DNA from: [Clostridium] aminophilum DSM 10710
GTDB lineage: Bacteria; Bacillota; Clostridia; Lachnospirales; Lachnospiraceae
Length of the DNA stretch: 64,000 nucleotides
Assembly (NCBI RefSeq): GCF_000711825.1
Contig: NZ_JONJ01000009.1
Coordinates: forward strand, 85,592-149,591
Reading direction: 5' to 3'
The translations under genes and the position numbers were made by a program. Positions 45,804-54,666 of the stretch are shown in pieces; the first letter of the stretch is position 1, and each line of letters starts with the position of its first letter. The notes under the pieces are model-generated. The model did no database searches, had not been told where the DNA came from, and saw nothing but the letters and a program-made list of their open reading frames with translations.

Positions 45804-45965
45804 CTACCGGTCATGCCACCGATCGCCGCGCCTTGCATGGATCTGCGAGTGACACGACTTACACAGCGCGATTAGAAGCATCGGCGCCGTCCGTCTTCCA
45901 TAAGTGCTATAGCTTCCAACACTGCTCACTGTCAGTTCCCGAACCTCTTTTGTTTTTCTCGCCAT
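45804..45965 (-). pseudogene. Phage HNH endonuclease remnant
   Basis: 53 residues from an ATG with AAAGGAGG upstream. The C-terminal part ALCKSCHSQIHARRGDRWH is the final beta-beta-alpha metal region of phage HNH nucleases. The N-terminal part is joined directly to it, so the middle is missing. HNH genes normally precede TerS/TerL, whose scraps lie 1.7 kb on in the same direction. Confidence 0.6.
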
Positions 45966-46013
45966 CTATGTGCCTCCTTTCGTGGATCTCCGTTTCCTTG
46001 TCTTTACATAGCA

Positions 46014-46100
46014 GGACATAGTCGGATGTCCGTCAATCAGTTACCAAAATTTTATAATCTCACATCCGATACATGGTCTTATGTCCACCAATGTGTTACC
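46014..46100 (+). promoter_or_regulatory. Probable operator-promoter of the RHH gene
   Basis: Two 29-nt direct repeats, 46017-46045 and 46072-46100 (CAT.GTC..ATGTCC..CAAT..GTTACC), match at about 22 positions and stand 55 nt apart. Between them is TATAAT at 46053-46058. GGACAT/ATGTCC also forms an inverted repeat at 46014-46031. The spacing suggests sites for the RHH protein encoded next. Confidence 0.5.
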
Positions 46101-46156
46101 ATAAATCATGTAAACAATAATTCTAAAACCCAATCTCCAAGAAATGGAGCCCATCC

Positions 46157-46376
46157 ATGAGTGAAGAAAAAAAGAAATCTGGCCGGAAGCTCACCCCTGC
46201 AAGGCGAGCCGCCAATGCCAGATATAATAGTAAATTTGTCGAAATAAAAGTTCGGATGACACCGGGCCGAAGTTCAGGATCATGCCGCCAAGATGAATGA
46301 AAGCGCCACTGCCTTCATCAACCGTGCCATCCTCGAAACCATGGAACGCGACAATGCCAACACTCCGGAAGCATAA
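46157..46376 (+). pseudogene. RHH (Arc/plasmid-type) regulator with frameshift
   Basis: Starts MSEEKKKSGRKLTPARRAA, continues YNSKFVEIKVRMTP, then shifts frame near 46265 and resumes as AEVQDHAAKMNESATAFINR to a stop at 46376. Joined, the two parts make a typical 70-residue ribbon-helix-helix protein. The single-base lesion is visible in the sequence; sequencing error cannot be excluded. Confidence 0.75.
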
Positions 46377-46446
46377 CAGATCATTCTTGATTCAGACCGT
46401 TGTAGGCATTTATCATATCAATCTTTAAAATTGTAGGAGGATCACC

Positions 46447-47496
46447 ATGTCCTTATTCTCTAAACCCGAGGTCATAATACTCAAAGAATCAAACAATGCC
46501 AAAGAATACCTCACAAAGCTTGAAGAATTGCAGAAAACGGTATCGAATGACTCTCCGCTTTACAAGAAAATCGACAACGAAATATCTATCGTCAAAGCCG
46601 GAATCCTTGGCGAAGAACGCATCCTTTTTGAACTGAAGAGCAGCGGCATGGACTTAGTTGTTCTTCACGATATCTGTCTCGTTGATGCTGAAGGAAACTC
46701 TGCCCAGATTGACTTCATTGTAATCACTCCCTATGTCAGAGTTTTTATTGAATGTAAAAATCTGTTCGGCAATATTGAAATAACTAGACAGGGAGAATTC
46801 ATAAGAACAGTTACATATGGTGGAAAAAGGCATATAGAAGGACTCTATAGCCCTATCACTCAGAACGAACGGCATATGCAGGTCTTTAAGAATTGTTGGG
46901 GCGAAGGTGAAGGCACAATAAGAAGGCTCGCCTTTGAAAAATTCTTTGATTATTACAACAAATCATTAATTGTATTAGCTAATCCAAAGACCATATTAAA
47001 TGCTCAATATGCCCCTATAGATATCAAATCCAAAGTCATTCGTTCAGATCAACTCATCGCAACACTCAAAGCGTTTAAGACTTCGGACAAATTCAATAAA
47101 AAGGATATGTTAAATGGAGGAGAGCATATCCTATCCATGACACGTGAAGACCGAAAAGACTACATTGACCGTTTCATAGCCTTGAAGGAGTCATTGGATG
47201 ATGAATCAAGGCCAAATTCTCCATCTGAAACCGGACCAGGGTCTGAATCTGAAACGAATACGGAAGAGAAACGCAATTCCGATTCGGTTGCTGAATCTAC
47301 TGCAACTCCGCCAGTTTCTACCTCGGAAGCGTCAAAGATCGAAGCCTTGCCCAAAGAAAAACTCTGTCCAAGATGTGGCAGTAAACTTGTCCTCAGAACA
47401 GCAAAAAGGGGGAACTACGTTGGAAACCAGTTCTGGGGATGCAGCCAATATCCAAAATGCAGATATATTGAAAATCTCATTCCTGACCAAGATTAA
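46447..47496 (+). CDS. NERD-domain protein with topoisomerase-type C4 zinc finger
   Basis: 349 residues. A short coiled N-terminus is followed by the NERD nuclease-related domain (about 50-190): GILGEERILFEL, AQIDFIVITPYVRVFIECKN with the Asp..Glu-x-Lys triad. A Ser/Thr/Glu-rich linker leads to LCPRCGSKLVLRTAKRG...FWGCSQYPKC, a topoisomerase-I-like C4 zinc finger that binds single-stranded DNA. It is predicted to cut or process DNA; the role is unproven. GTAGGAGG precedes the ATG and a strong terminator follows. Intact. Confidence 0.87.
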   Translation: MSLFSKPEVIILKESNNAKEYLTKLEELQKTVSNDSPLYKKIDNEISIVKAGILGEERILFELKSSGMDLVVLHDICLVDAEGNSAQIDFIVITPYVRVFIECKNLFGNIEITRQGEFIRTVTYGGKRHIEGLYSPITQNERHMQVFKNCWGEGEGTIRRLAFEKFFDYYNKSLIVLANPKTILNAQYAPIDIKSKVIRSDQLIATLKAFKTSDKFNKKDMLNGGEHILSMTREDRKDYIDRFIALKESLDDESRPNSPSETGPGSESETNTEEKRNSDSVAESTATPPVSTSEASKIEALPKEKLCPRCGSKLVLRTAKRGNYVGNQFWGCSQYPKCRYIENLIPDQD

Positions 47497-47541
47497 GCAC
47501 TCGTTACCTGCTCTTAGAAAGATGCAATAACATGCATAAAG

Positions 47542-47582
47542 CCACAGCATGAAACATATCACACTTCATGCTGTGGTCTTTC
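47542..47582 (+). terminator. Intrinsic terminator of the NERD gene
   Basis: Perfect 12-bp stem CCACAGCATGAA/TTCATGCTGTGG with an 11-nt loop, then TCTTTCC. Confidence 0.8.
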
Positions 47583-47670
47583 CTATGCATTATTCCTGAA
47601 CTGAGTTTTCATACTGTTTCAAAAACGTGGTTGAGCTCTGATTCAAAGCGGCTCAAGATACGTAATTGGA

Positions 47671-48258
47671 TTATGCGCGCTCTGGTTCACTTATCAACTC
47701 TTCCGGCCTCGTTTCTGGCCTGATCCAGTCCCTTATAAGATCATCCGGCAGAATCACAGGCATACGGTCATGAATAAACCGAATCTCCTCTTCTGCCTCT
47801 TTCGTGAGAATGACAAAAGATGGAAGTCCATCCTTTATCTGATATAAGCCGCACAGCCAGGTAATATCTTTCCCTCGGGGTTGAATAAGATACTTATCTA
47901 ACGTGTGAACCTTCCCATCACTCCCCTTTCTGTGTTCCCACTCAAAATACCATGATGCCGGAATAACGCATCGGTGCCGCTTCCAGTCATTTTGAAATAA
48001 TGGCTTCTCAGCTGCAGTTTCAGCCCTTGCGTTAATCACAAGTTTTCCTATATCATATCCCCATTTCATCGGGAAAACCGCTCGCTTTCCGCGACGATCC
48101 ATAGCAATGACCGGTACAACTTCCGACGGAAAACGTTCTCCATATGTCCGAACGCCTAACTTCCTCTTTTCCAAGGCCAATTTAAGCGGAGACGCATTCA
48201 TGAGGCGAATGATCTCATCCATTTCCGCGGATTCCTTAATATAATATCTGCCGCACAT
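47671..48258 (-). CDS. SRAP-domain protein (YedK/HMCES type)
   Basis: 195 residues. It traps abasic sites in single-stranded DNA through its residue-2 Cys and belongs to the SOS response. The start at 48258 gives MCGRYYI with Cys2, and GGAAGGA lies upstream. Other conserved sites: INARAETAAEKPLF, SWYFEWEH and FIHDRMPVIL (active-site Asn, Glu, His). Complete, whereas a C-terminal copy lies at 35.1-35.3 kb. SRAP genes are often carried by mobile elements. Confidence 0.92.
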   Translation of the reverse strand: MCGRYYIKESAEMDEIIRLMNASPLKLALEKRKLGVRTYGERFPSEVVPVIAMDRRGKRAVFPMKWGYDIGKLVINARAETAAEKPLFQNDWKRHRCVIPASWYFEWEHRKGSDGKVHTLDKYLIQPRGKDITWLCGLYQIKDGLPSFVILTKEAEEEIRFIHDRMPVILPDDLIRDWIRPETRPEELISEPERA

Positions 48259-48315
48259 GCGCTTTCCTTCCACATGCATTACTCATCTTCATGTCCCCAT
48301 AGCAACCATTATAAA

Positions 48316-48765
48316 TCAAACTGATACAGCTATAGGCCGGCTTCCAGCAAGCATTTCCCATGAAAAATCATCGATATCCTTTTTATTGCGTATTGTAATC
48401 CTGAAGAACGTTTTGAATTCATCATTGTCACATAAATAATTCTCAATCGAGCTAATGTATTCATCATCCATTTGACGATTATTTATGACTCGATCAACAT
48501 TCACATCAAGATTACGAGACTCATTTACTCTGTCAACCAATTTAGCCACAACAAAAATGTATCCTTGTATGCTCAAGGGATCTAATGTTCCATTAAAAGT
48601 TCGAAATTCTATGGTCTTTTCATTCATACATCTCCAATTCATTCCTAGTTCGCGAACGGGAAATAAATAAGAACACATAGATATATCGTCCTTTTCTTGC
48701 ATGAGATTTAAATATTCGTTAAATCCGAGTCTTTTACACCAAAGATAGCAAATAGCTGCTCTCAT
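48316..48765 (-). pseudogene. Amidoligase-like protein, C-terminal fragment
   Basis: The reading is open upstream to about 48,840 without a start codon. EKTIEFRTFNGTLDPLSIQG resembles the conserved core of phage/plasmid amidoligase-like ATP-grasp proteins. The N-terminal catalytic half is missing. The assignment is tentative. Confidence 0.45.
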
Positions 48766-48833
48766 ACAAATCGCGTACCGTTCTAATCGAACATGAGATA
48801 TTGTGTTTGATGAATCTCCGGATAACTTTAGAA

Positions 48834-49634
48834 TTAATGGTTCACATTTTTGATACGTATAAAATCTTCTATCTCGTCTTCATCAATGCGCTTGATAATA
48901 TATTTCGCCTTCTCCACAGGAAATGGCGCATTTTCAGTTGAGTAATAATTCTTGTCAACAATCCTCACCAAAGCTTCATGGTTATCAGATCCTGCAGGAA
49001 CAAGAACCGTATCCCCAACTTCGAAGGAATCATCATCTGCCAAATAACAGTAGGTCTTACCGCCCGGCTCAAACTCTACATCACAGAATATATAATCTGA
49101 TGCTGTTCGCTTTGCCTTACCATAAGACTCTTCATTAAAAAGCTCTCCAAGTCCATAGAAAGCCATAAAATCAAAAATCTTTTCGATAAACTCCGGATAC
49201 TCGTCAGGCAGCCCAAGTTTATCAAAAGAACCCTCTATAATCTTTTCGGTTCCATGCTGTGTGCGAATAGTTATCCTATAGTCGCATTGATTCATTGGAT
49301 CGTCAATGACATCAGGCGGATTGCCGGTAACATCATCAAACATCTCGGGCCTAAGGTCATCCAGAAGGCCGCTGATGCCTTCCTCTACATGATAGGTAAA
49401 TGTAGCAGAACACTGTTTTGCAAATTGAACATGATTTGTCAGTGTTTCCGTATCTCTGTCTATTGTCAAAACTTCAGAATAATTCCAGGTCTCAAATTCA
49501 TACTCTGCACCTTCCGGTAACTGTTTTGGTTTTATCTTGGTCTCACGGTTGTACTCAAGTTTCAAATAGTCAATCTTTTCAGAGCAACCATCAAATACAA
49601 ATAAATCATCTCTTCCAGTAGCTTCTCTGACCAT
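48834..49634 (-). CDS. Protein of unknown function with KOW/SH3-like C-terminal part
   Basis: 266 residues, acidic and not recognised. The N-terminal half has paired acidic stretches (GAEYEFETWNYSEVLTIDRD). The C-terminal part (SFEVGDTVLVPAGSDNHEAL to RIVDKNYY) looks like a small beta-barrel often found at the end of Firmicutes hypothetical proteins. GGGAGG lies 12 nt before the ATG. It ends where the amidoligase scrap begins. Confidence 0.6.
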   Translation of the reverse strand: MVREATGRDDLFVFDGCSEKIDYLKLEYNRETKIKPKQLPEGAEYEFETWNYSEVLTIDRDTETLTNHVQFAKQCSATFTYHVEEGISGLLDDLRPEMFDDVTGNPPDVIDDPMNQCDYRITIRTQHGTEKIIEGSFDKLGLPDEYPEFIEKIFDFMAFYGLGELFNEESYGKAKRTASDYIFCDVEFEPGGKTYCYLADDDSFEVGDTVLVPAGSDNHEALVRIVDKNYYSTENAPFPVEKAKYIIKRIDEDEIEDFIRIKNVNH

Positions 49635-49667
49635 ATCAGAAAGTCCTCCCCTCTGTCTCCAGCAGCC

Positions 49668-49790
49668 TCAACCAAAGGGCCGTTGTATTACGCCAAGCAG
49701 ATCCTTGAGCGCGTCTCGGATGTCCTCCGCTGTTTCAATATCGTATTCTTGGAGGCGCTGTGGGGTGATAGTATGCTTACCCTCTGTCAT
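49668..49790 (-). pseudogene. IS256-family transposase, N-terminal scrap
   Basis: The reading MTEGKHTITPQRLQEYDIET, then AEDIRDALKDLLG, matches the conserved IS256 start; the frame stops at 49668 and the rest is gone. Upstream, MPRKEKKPATSF in another frame is probably the true beginning. Confidence 0.8.
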
Positions 49791-49985
49791 CTAAAAACGA
49801 TGTGGCAGGCTTTTTCTCTTTTCTTGGCATAATTATAGGCCTCCTATGTTTTAGTGTATCATAGAAAGCCTTGGTCAATTCACTTTTACAGACTATTTCT
49901 CACACACTCATTGCGAGCGAATTATTCGCCCCTTACCACAAATACGTTATCACTCAGCAAGTCTTTTTCGTGGAGATCCCCATCC

Positions 49986-50035
49986 ACAAAAAAACAGCAC
50001 CACGAAGCATTATCACCTCATGATGCTGTCCACGT
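49986..50035 (-). terminator. Terminator-like repeat, copy 1
   Basis: ACAGCA (49994-49999) pairs with TGCTGT (50024-50029), and T7 follows on the minus strand. It lies 34 nt after the stop of the transglutaminase-like gene. The whole 48-nt segment resembles the one at 51195-51245. Confidence 0.65.
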
Positions 50036-50068
50036 CTACTGCTCTCCCGAGTTTAATCGGCAAACCAT

Positions 50069-50998
50069 TTAATCAATCGTAAGTACCCTTGCCCCCTGTT
50101 TCGCATATTGCTCCGGCAAAATCCCAATACGCCATCCGTATTGAGAGGTTTCAATGTAATAGTAGTTTTTACCATCTTTCTCGAAATGCGTTCCCTGGAG
50201 ATTCGATCCCAGGACTCCGACTGCGCAGTGATTATCATATATAAGCAAAGCAGATCCATACCCCATCGCTTTAATGATGCCGCAAAGAAGAATGGATTTA
50301 TCCTCACAATCTCCCCCCTTATCATTTAGAGTTTCTATTGGATATTTGGGATATTCCGTATCATTATCTGGAATATAGTCGAGGGACTGCACAAATGCGA
50401 TCGCATTGCATACAGCCTTAAAATCTGAATCCCCATTCTGTCTAAAAGCTTTCGCCAATCCTTCACAGATCTTTGCGTTCATCGGATCATCGATGTAGTT
50501 TTTCCATTCCTGAACATTATAATACCGATCTAACGAACGGTAATACTCTGCTGCTCCGACCGGAAATTTTTCCTGTGTTAATTCTCTGTTTTGTCGTCCA
50601 TCATAGCTCTTATACTCATATTTTCTCGGTTCAACTTTAGTTGTATCAATTTTTGACAGATCCGGTTTCCTATCATCTGCTAATCCCTTTTCTGCCTTCT
50701 TCGTAACATTCAGTTTATTATCAATGGCCGGCTGTCCACTTGCGCTGTTCCCTGTCTCGTTTTGAATGCTTTTTAATACTTTATTGGGTTGAACATCCTT
50801 GCTATAGGAAACCGTACTTCGATTCTGCTGTGCGGCCTTCCTTTCCCTGTATATTTTTAGAACATTACCGCCTACGCCAATCAGAAAATATAATACAACC
50901 GCCCATAGAATTATTTTCAGTACCTTCCACTTCCGCTTAGGCGGTTCCTTATCGTTTTTCGGATATGGAAATAATTCCGGACTGCCATACACGCCCAT
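50069..50998 (-). CDS. Membrane-anchored transglutaminase-like protein
   Basis: 309 residues. A short Pro/Lys-rich cytoplasmic start is followed by one transmembrane helix (LKIILWAVVLYFLIGVGGNV, residues 27-46), a disordered linker, and a transglutaminase/papain-like domain with Cys in DKGGDCEDKSILLCGII, His in YDNHCAVGV and the third residue near YIETSQYGW. Probably acts outside the membrane; substrate unknown. It lies at the polA end of the island. Confidence 0.75.
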   Translation of the reverse strand: MGVYGSPELFPYPKNDKEPPKRKWKVLKIILWAVVLYFLIGVGGNVLKIYRERKAAQQNRSTVSYSKDVQPNKVLKSIQNETGNSASGQPAIDNKLNVTKKAEKGLADDRKPDLSKIDTTKVEPRKYEYKSYDGRQNRELTQEKFPVGAAEYYRSLDRYYNVQEWKNYIDDPMNAKICEGLAKAFRQNGDSDFKAVCNAIAFVQSLDYIPDNDTEYPKYPIETLNDKGGDCEDKSILLCGIIKAMGYGSALLIYDNHCAVGVLGSNLQGTHFEKDGKNYYYIETSQYGWRIGILPEQYAKQGARVLTID

Positions 50999-51194
50999 TC
51001 AATCACATCTGATCCATTTATCAAATAGATGATCGGATCTTTTCCTTTCCCTCAGATTTTTCTGAGATAGTCACTCTGTCCACCATTCTTATGTTGCTTT
51101 GAATCTGCTCTTGTCCATTTCTGCGAATGCTTTCATTCTCATAATATCACATTCCGATTCTATGCGATAATTTTATAATTTCTCAAAATCCTCA
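50999..51194. other. Island-backbone junction region
   Basis: AT-rich spacer between the last island gene and the polA terminator. No gene or clear att repeat is recognised. Confidence 0.35.
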
Positions 51195-51245
51195 TCACAC
51201 AAAAAACAGCAGCACGAAGCGTTATCGCCTCATGCTGTTGTTCAT
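51195..51245 (-). terminator. Terminator of polA, copy 2 of the repeat
   Basis: AACAGCA (51205-51211) pairs with TGCTGTT (51233-51239); T6 follows on the minus strand. It lies about 90 nt after the polA stop. Confidence 0.65.
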
Positions 51246-51333
51246 GGTTATGCTTATCTGGGCTTAATCTACAAAGAAACAAATGTTTTAAAAATAACCT
51301 TTAGGATATCCAAATCTCTTTTTTACAGAAGCG

Positions 51334-54168
51334 TTACTTCGTCTCAAACCAGGACTGTCCCTCGGACATGCTGATCTCCAGCGATACCGGAAGATCCGCC
51401 GCATGCTTCATTTCCTCGGAAAGGATGTTCCGCACCGCTTCCGCCTCGTCTTTCCTGGTCTCGATCAGAAGTTCATCGTGGATCTGGAGAACCAGACGCG
51501 ACTTCAGTCCTTCCCTGCGAAGTCTCCGGTCAACGCGGATCATCGCGATCTTGATGATATCGGCCGCCGTTCCCTGAATCGGTGCGTTCATCGCCACACG
51601 CTCTCCGAACTGGCGCTGCATGAAATTGCCGCTCTCCAGCTCCGGAATCGGGCGTCTTCTGCCGAACAGCGTCTCCGAATAGTGTTTTTCCTTCGCATCG
51701 CTGACCAGACGGTCGATAAACTGTTTTACCCCCGGGTATGCCTCAAAATACCGCTCAATGTACCCGGCAGCCTCCTGTCTGGAGATGCTGAGGTTGTTGC
51801 TGAGGCCGAAATTGCTGATGCCGTAGACGATGCCGAAATTGACAGCTTTCGCATTGCGGCGGAGCTCCGGCGTCACCTCGGAAAGCGGAACATGGAAGAC
51901 CTGGGATGCCGTGATGGCATGGATGTCTTCTGCATCCCGGTACGCGGCGATCAGATTCTCATCCCCCGACATGCCCGCCAGAACGCGGAGCTCGATCTGG
52001 GAATAATCCGCATCAGTAAAAATGCAGCCTTCCTGCGGTACAAAGAGTTTTCGCAGTTCCCGTCCGAGTTCCATGCGAACCGGAATATTCTGGAGATTCG
52101 GCTCCGTGCTGCTGATTCGTCCGGTCGCCGTGATCGTCTGGTTAAACGTGCCGTGAATCCTGCCGTCCTCACGGATGTACTGCTGGAGTCCTTCCGCATA
52201 GGTCGATTTCAGCTTGGTATACTGGCGGTAGTCCAGAACCTTCTGGACAAAGGGATAATCCGGCGCGAGTTTGTCGAGAACCGCCGCCGCGGTGGAATAG
52301 CCGGTCTTCGTCTTCTTTCCGCCCGGGAGATTCATCTCGCCGAACAGAATCTCGCCAAGCTGTTTCGGCGAATTGATATTGAACTCGCGGCCGGTCTCGG
52401 CATAAATCTCCTTTTCCAGTTCATCGATCCGCACCTGAAGTTTTGCGGCATACGCTTTCAGTTCCTCCGGAAGAACGATAATTCCCTCTTCTTCCATATG
52501 ATAAAGCGTATATACCGTCGGCATCTCGATATCATAGAAGAGATCCAGCATGCCGGTCTCCCGCATCTTGTCTTCCAGCACATCTCTCGACTTCCAGGCG
52601 ATATAAGCATCATAGCCGATCACCTCGAAAGCCTTCTTCCGAAGTTCCTCCGGGTCTGTATCCCCATCGCTTTCTTTCTTTGATTTTCTGCCGGTTTCCG
52701 CGATTCCGGAAAGCGCCTGCGCAAGGGTGCATTTTCCGAGAAGTTCCTCTTTTGCCGGAATGGTCATTCCAAGGTAATCTCTGGCGATATCGTCATAGCC
52801 GTAAGTGTCCTTCAGCGGGTTCAGAAGATATCCTGCGATTCCGGCATCCATCACCGCGCGGTTTCCGCCGTCATTGCGTCCGCCGTCCACGACCGTCCGG
52901 TCCGTATTCTTCAGAAAAGGAAGCTGTCCCTTCAGATCCATCACGGTCAGTTTCGGATGAACGCGGAAGAGCTCCTCCGCTTTTTCCGCAAGATACCGTG
53001 CATTCAGCGCATTGTCCCGGCCATCCGATGCCGATTTATCCGGATCGGCATTGCGTCCCGAAAGTTCCGGGAACATCTCGAGCTGGGTGCAGGTCTCCTC
53101 TTCCTGTTTTTCCTGCTCCGCGACCAGAACGAACGCCTCTTCCGGACCAAAGGCAAGTCCGCAGGCAAGGATCTGTCCGTCCGCAATCTCAAGCTGAATG
53201 CCGGCCGATGAAGCCTTTTTTGCCTTTGCAAAAAGATCATCCGCTTTCTTCCGTTCCGTCACTGCCGTAAATGTCACAGAAGGTTCCGTCTCCCCCGCAT
53301 CCGCGCCCGCAAAACGCTGTGCAAGCGCGCGGAACTCGAGGTCTTTCATCCACTGATATCCTTCCGGGCTGAACATATTGCCCACATGCGCGTCTTCAAA
53401 CGAGAACGGAATCTCCACATGAATGTTGATCGTGGCAAGCTGTTTGCTCATCACGGCCATATCCCAGTGTTCCCGCAGCGCCTTCTGTGCACGCGGCGGC
53501 TTCAGCTCATCCACATGCTCATACGCTTCTTCGATGGTATGATAGGCGCTGATAATTGCGGTCGCCGTCTTCTCTCCGACAGACGGAACCCCCGGAATAT
53601 TATCGGATGTATCACCCATCAGGGCCTTCAGGTCAATGACCTCGATCGGGGCGATTCCGTACTCTCTCTTTACATCCTCCGGATAGTAGTAATGCACTTC
53701 CGTCACACGCTTCACCGTCTTCGGAAGGCAGATCTTGATGTGCTCGTCGGAGAGCTGCAGAAGATCCCGGTCTCCCGAGAGGATGGAAACTTCTTTTCCT
53801 TCCGCCTGCATTCGCTTCGCGACCGTTCCGAGAATATCATCCGCCTCAAACCCTTCCATCGAAAGAATCGGAATATTCATCGCCTTCAGGACATCCTTGA
53901 TCACCGGAATCTGCTCCCGAAGTTCCTCCGGCATCGGCTTTCTGGTCCCCTTATATTCGGAGAACATTTTATGGCGAAATGTCGGCGCGGACAGATCAAA
54001 CGCCACCGCCAGGTGATCCGCCTGTTCCTCCTCGATCACCTTCAGCATGATATTCAGGAAACCGTACACCGCATTGGTATGCAGCCCCTTGGAATTGGTC
54101 AGTTCCGGAACGCCGTAGAACGCGCGGTTCATAATACTATGTCCGTCGATCAGAAGTATTTTATCCAA
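51334..54168 (-). CDS. polA: DNA polymerase I
   Basis: Repair polymerase. 5' nuclease domain (LIDGHSIMNRAFYG, LKALMGDTSDNIPGVPSVGEK), a degenerate middle exonuclease domain, and the polymerase with DADYSQIELRVLAG, the RRNAKAVNFGIVYG O-helix and the VLQIHDELLIET motif C. The middle domain seems to lack the DEDD residues, as in many Firmicutes. The start is taken as TTG at 54168 (LDKILLIDGHS) with AGGTG five bases upstream, matching the family start. A GTG at 54180 overlapping the upstream stop is the alternative (948 residues). Confidence 0.95.
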   Translation of the reverse strand: MDKILLIDGHSIMNRAFYGVPELTNSKGLHTNAVYGFLNIMLKVIEEEQADHLAVAFDLSAPTFRHKMFSEYKGTRKPMPEELREQIPVIKDVLKAMNIPILSMEGFEADDILGTVAKRMQAEGKEVSILSGDRDLLQLSDEHIKICLPKTVKRVTEVHYYYPEDVKREYGIAPIEVIDLKALMGDTSDNIPGVPSVGEKTATAIISAYHTIEEAYEHVDELKPPRAQKALREHWDMAVMSKQLATINIHVEIPFSFEDAHVGNMFSPEGYQWMKDLEFRALAQRFAGADAGETEPSVTFTAVTERKKADDLFAKAKKASSAGIQLEIADGQILACGLAFGPEEAFVLVAEQEKQEEETCTQLEMFPELSGRNADPDKSASDGRDNALNARYLAEKAEELFRVHPKLTVMDLKGQLPFLKNTDRTVVDGGRNDGGNRAVMDAGIAGYLLNPLKDTYGYDDIARDYLGMTIPAKEELLGKCTLAQALSGIAETGRKSKKESDGDTDPEELRKKAFEVIGYDAYIAWKSRDVLEDKMRETGMLDLFYDIEMPTVYTLYHMEEEGIIVLPEELKAYAAKLQVRIDELEKEIYAETGREFNINSPKQLGEILFGEMNLPGGKKTKTGYSTAAAVLDKLAPDYPFVQKVLDYRQYTKLKSTYAEGLQQYIREDGRIHGTFNQTITATGRISSTEPNLQNIPVRMELGRELRKLFVPQEGCIFTDADYSQIELRVLAGMSGDENLIAAYRDAEDIHAITASQVFHVPLSEVTPELRRNAKAVNFGIVYGISNFGLSNNLSISRQEAAGYIERYFEAYPGVKQFIDRLVSDAKEKHYSETLFGRRRPIPELESGNFMQRQFGERVAMNAPIQGTAADIIKIAMIRVDRRLRREGLKSRLVLQIHDELLIETRKDEAEAVRNILSEEMKHAADLPVSLEISMSEGQSWFETK

Positions 54169-54176
54169 AGTACACC

Positions 54177-54557
54177 TCACTTAAAGATCCAAACCCGAAT
54201 CTGCAGAAGCATCGTCATCACGATCGCCATCACCGTCAGTGTGTAGACGGCGACGCTTCCGATATACAGATTCCTGAGAAAATGCATTTTCGCATGGGAC
54301 GCCGCCACTTTCTGTTTCAGGCTCCCGGCGATATTCATCGGCCCGAGATCGCCGGAGCGGTCCAGCTGTTTCAGACCGGTATCGATCATATAATATATTT
54401 CCAGTTCCTCCCGACAGGACTCACAGGAGTCGAGATGTTTGAGAAATGCGGAAAGCTTTGCGCCCCGGAGCTGATCGCGGATGTAAGGTTCCACAAGGCG
54501 TTCCTCCTCCGCGCAGCTGAGTTTTTCCACAGAATCTCTTGTCATAATATGAGTCAT
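54177..54557 (-). CDS. Zinc-finger (anti-sigma-like) membrane protein
   Basis: 126 residues. It has a zf-HC2-type motif HLDSCESCREELEIYYMI near residue 41 and one C-terminal transmembrane helix (YIGSVAVYTLTVMAIVMTML). This fold is typical of anti-sigma factors, but no sigma gene is adjacent. It overlaps the alternative polA start and is coupled to polA. GGAGG precedes the ATG. Confidence 0.75.
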   Translation of the reverse strand: MTHIMTRDSVEKLSCAEEERLVEPYIRDQLRGAKLSAFLKHLDSCESCREELEIYYMIDTGLKQLDRSGDLGPMNIAGSLKQKVAASHAKMHFLRNLYIGSVAVYTLTVMAIVMTMLLQIRVWIFK

Positions 54558-54666
54558 CCGATACCTCCGCCGAAAAAGGCCAGTTCATCCGTTGTACAGT
54601 TTTTTGCCGGGAACGGTTCCATCCGCTCTTCCCTTTTGGTTTTGTCCCGGCACTGACCGCCTGAAT

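Noticed and set aside
49854..50072. 72-codon plus-strand frame in the gap beside IS256
   Set aside because: Crosses the terminator-like repeat and has no coding features.
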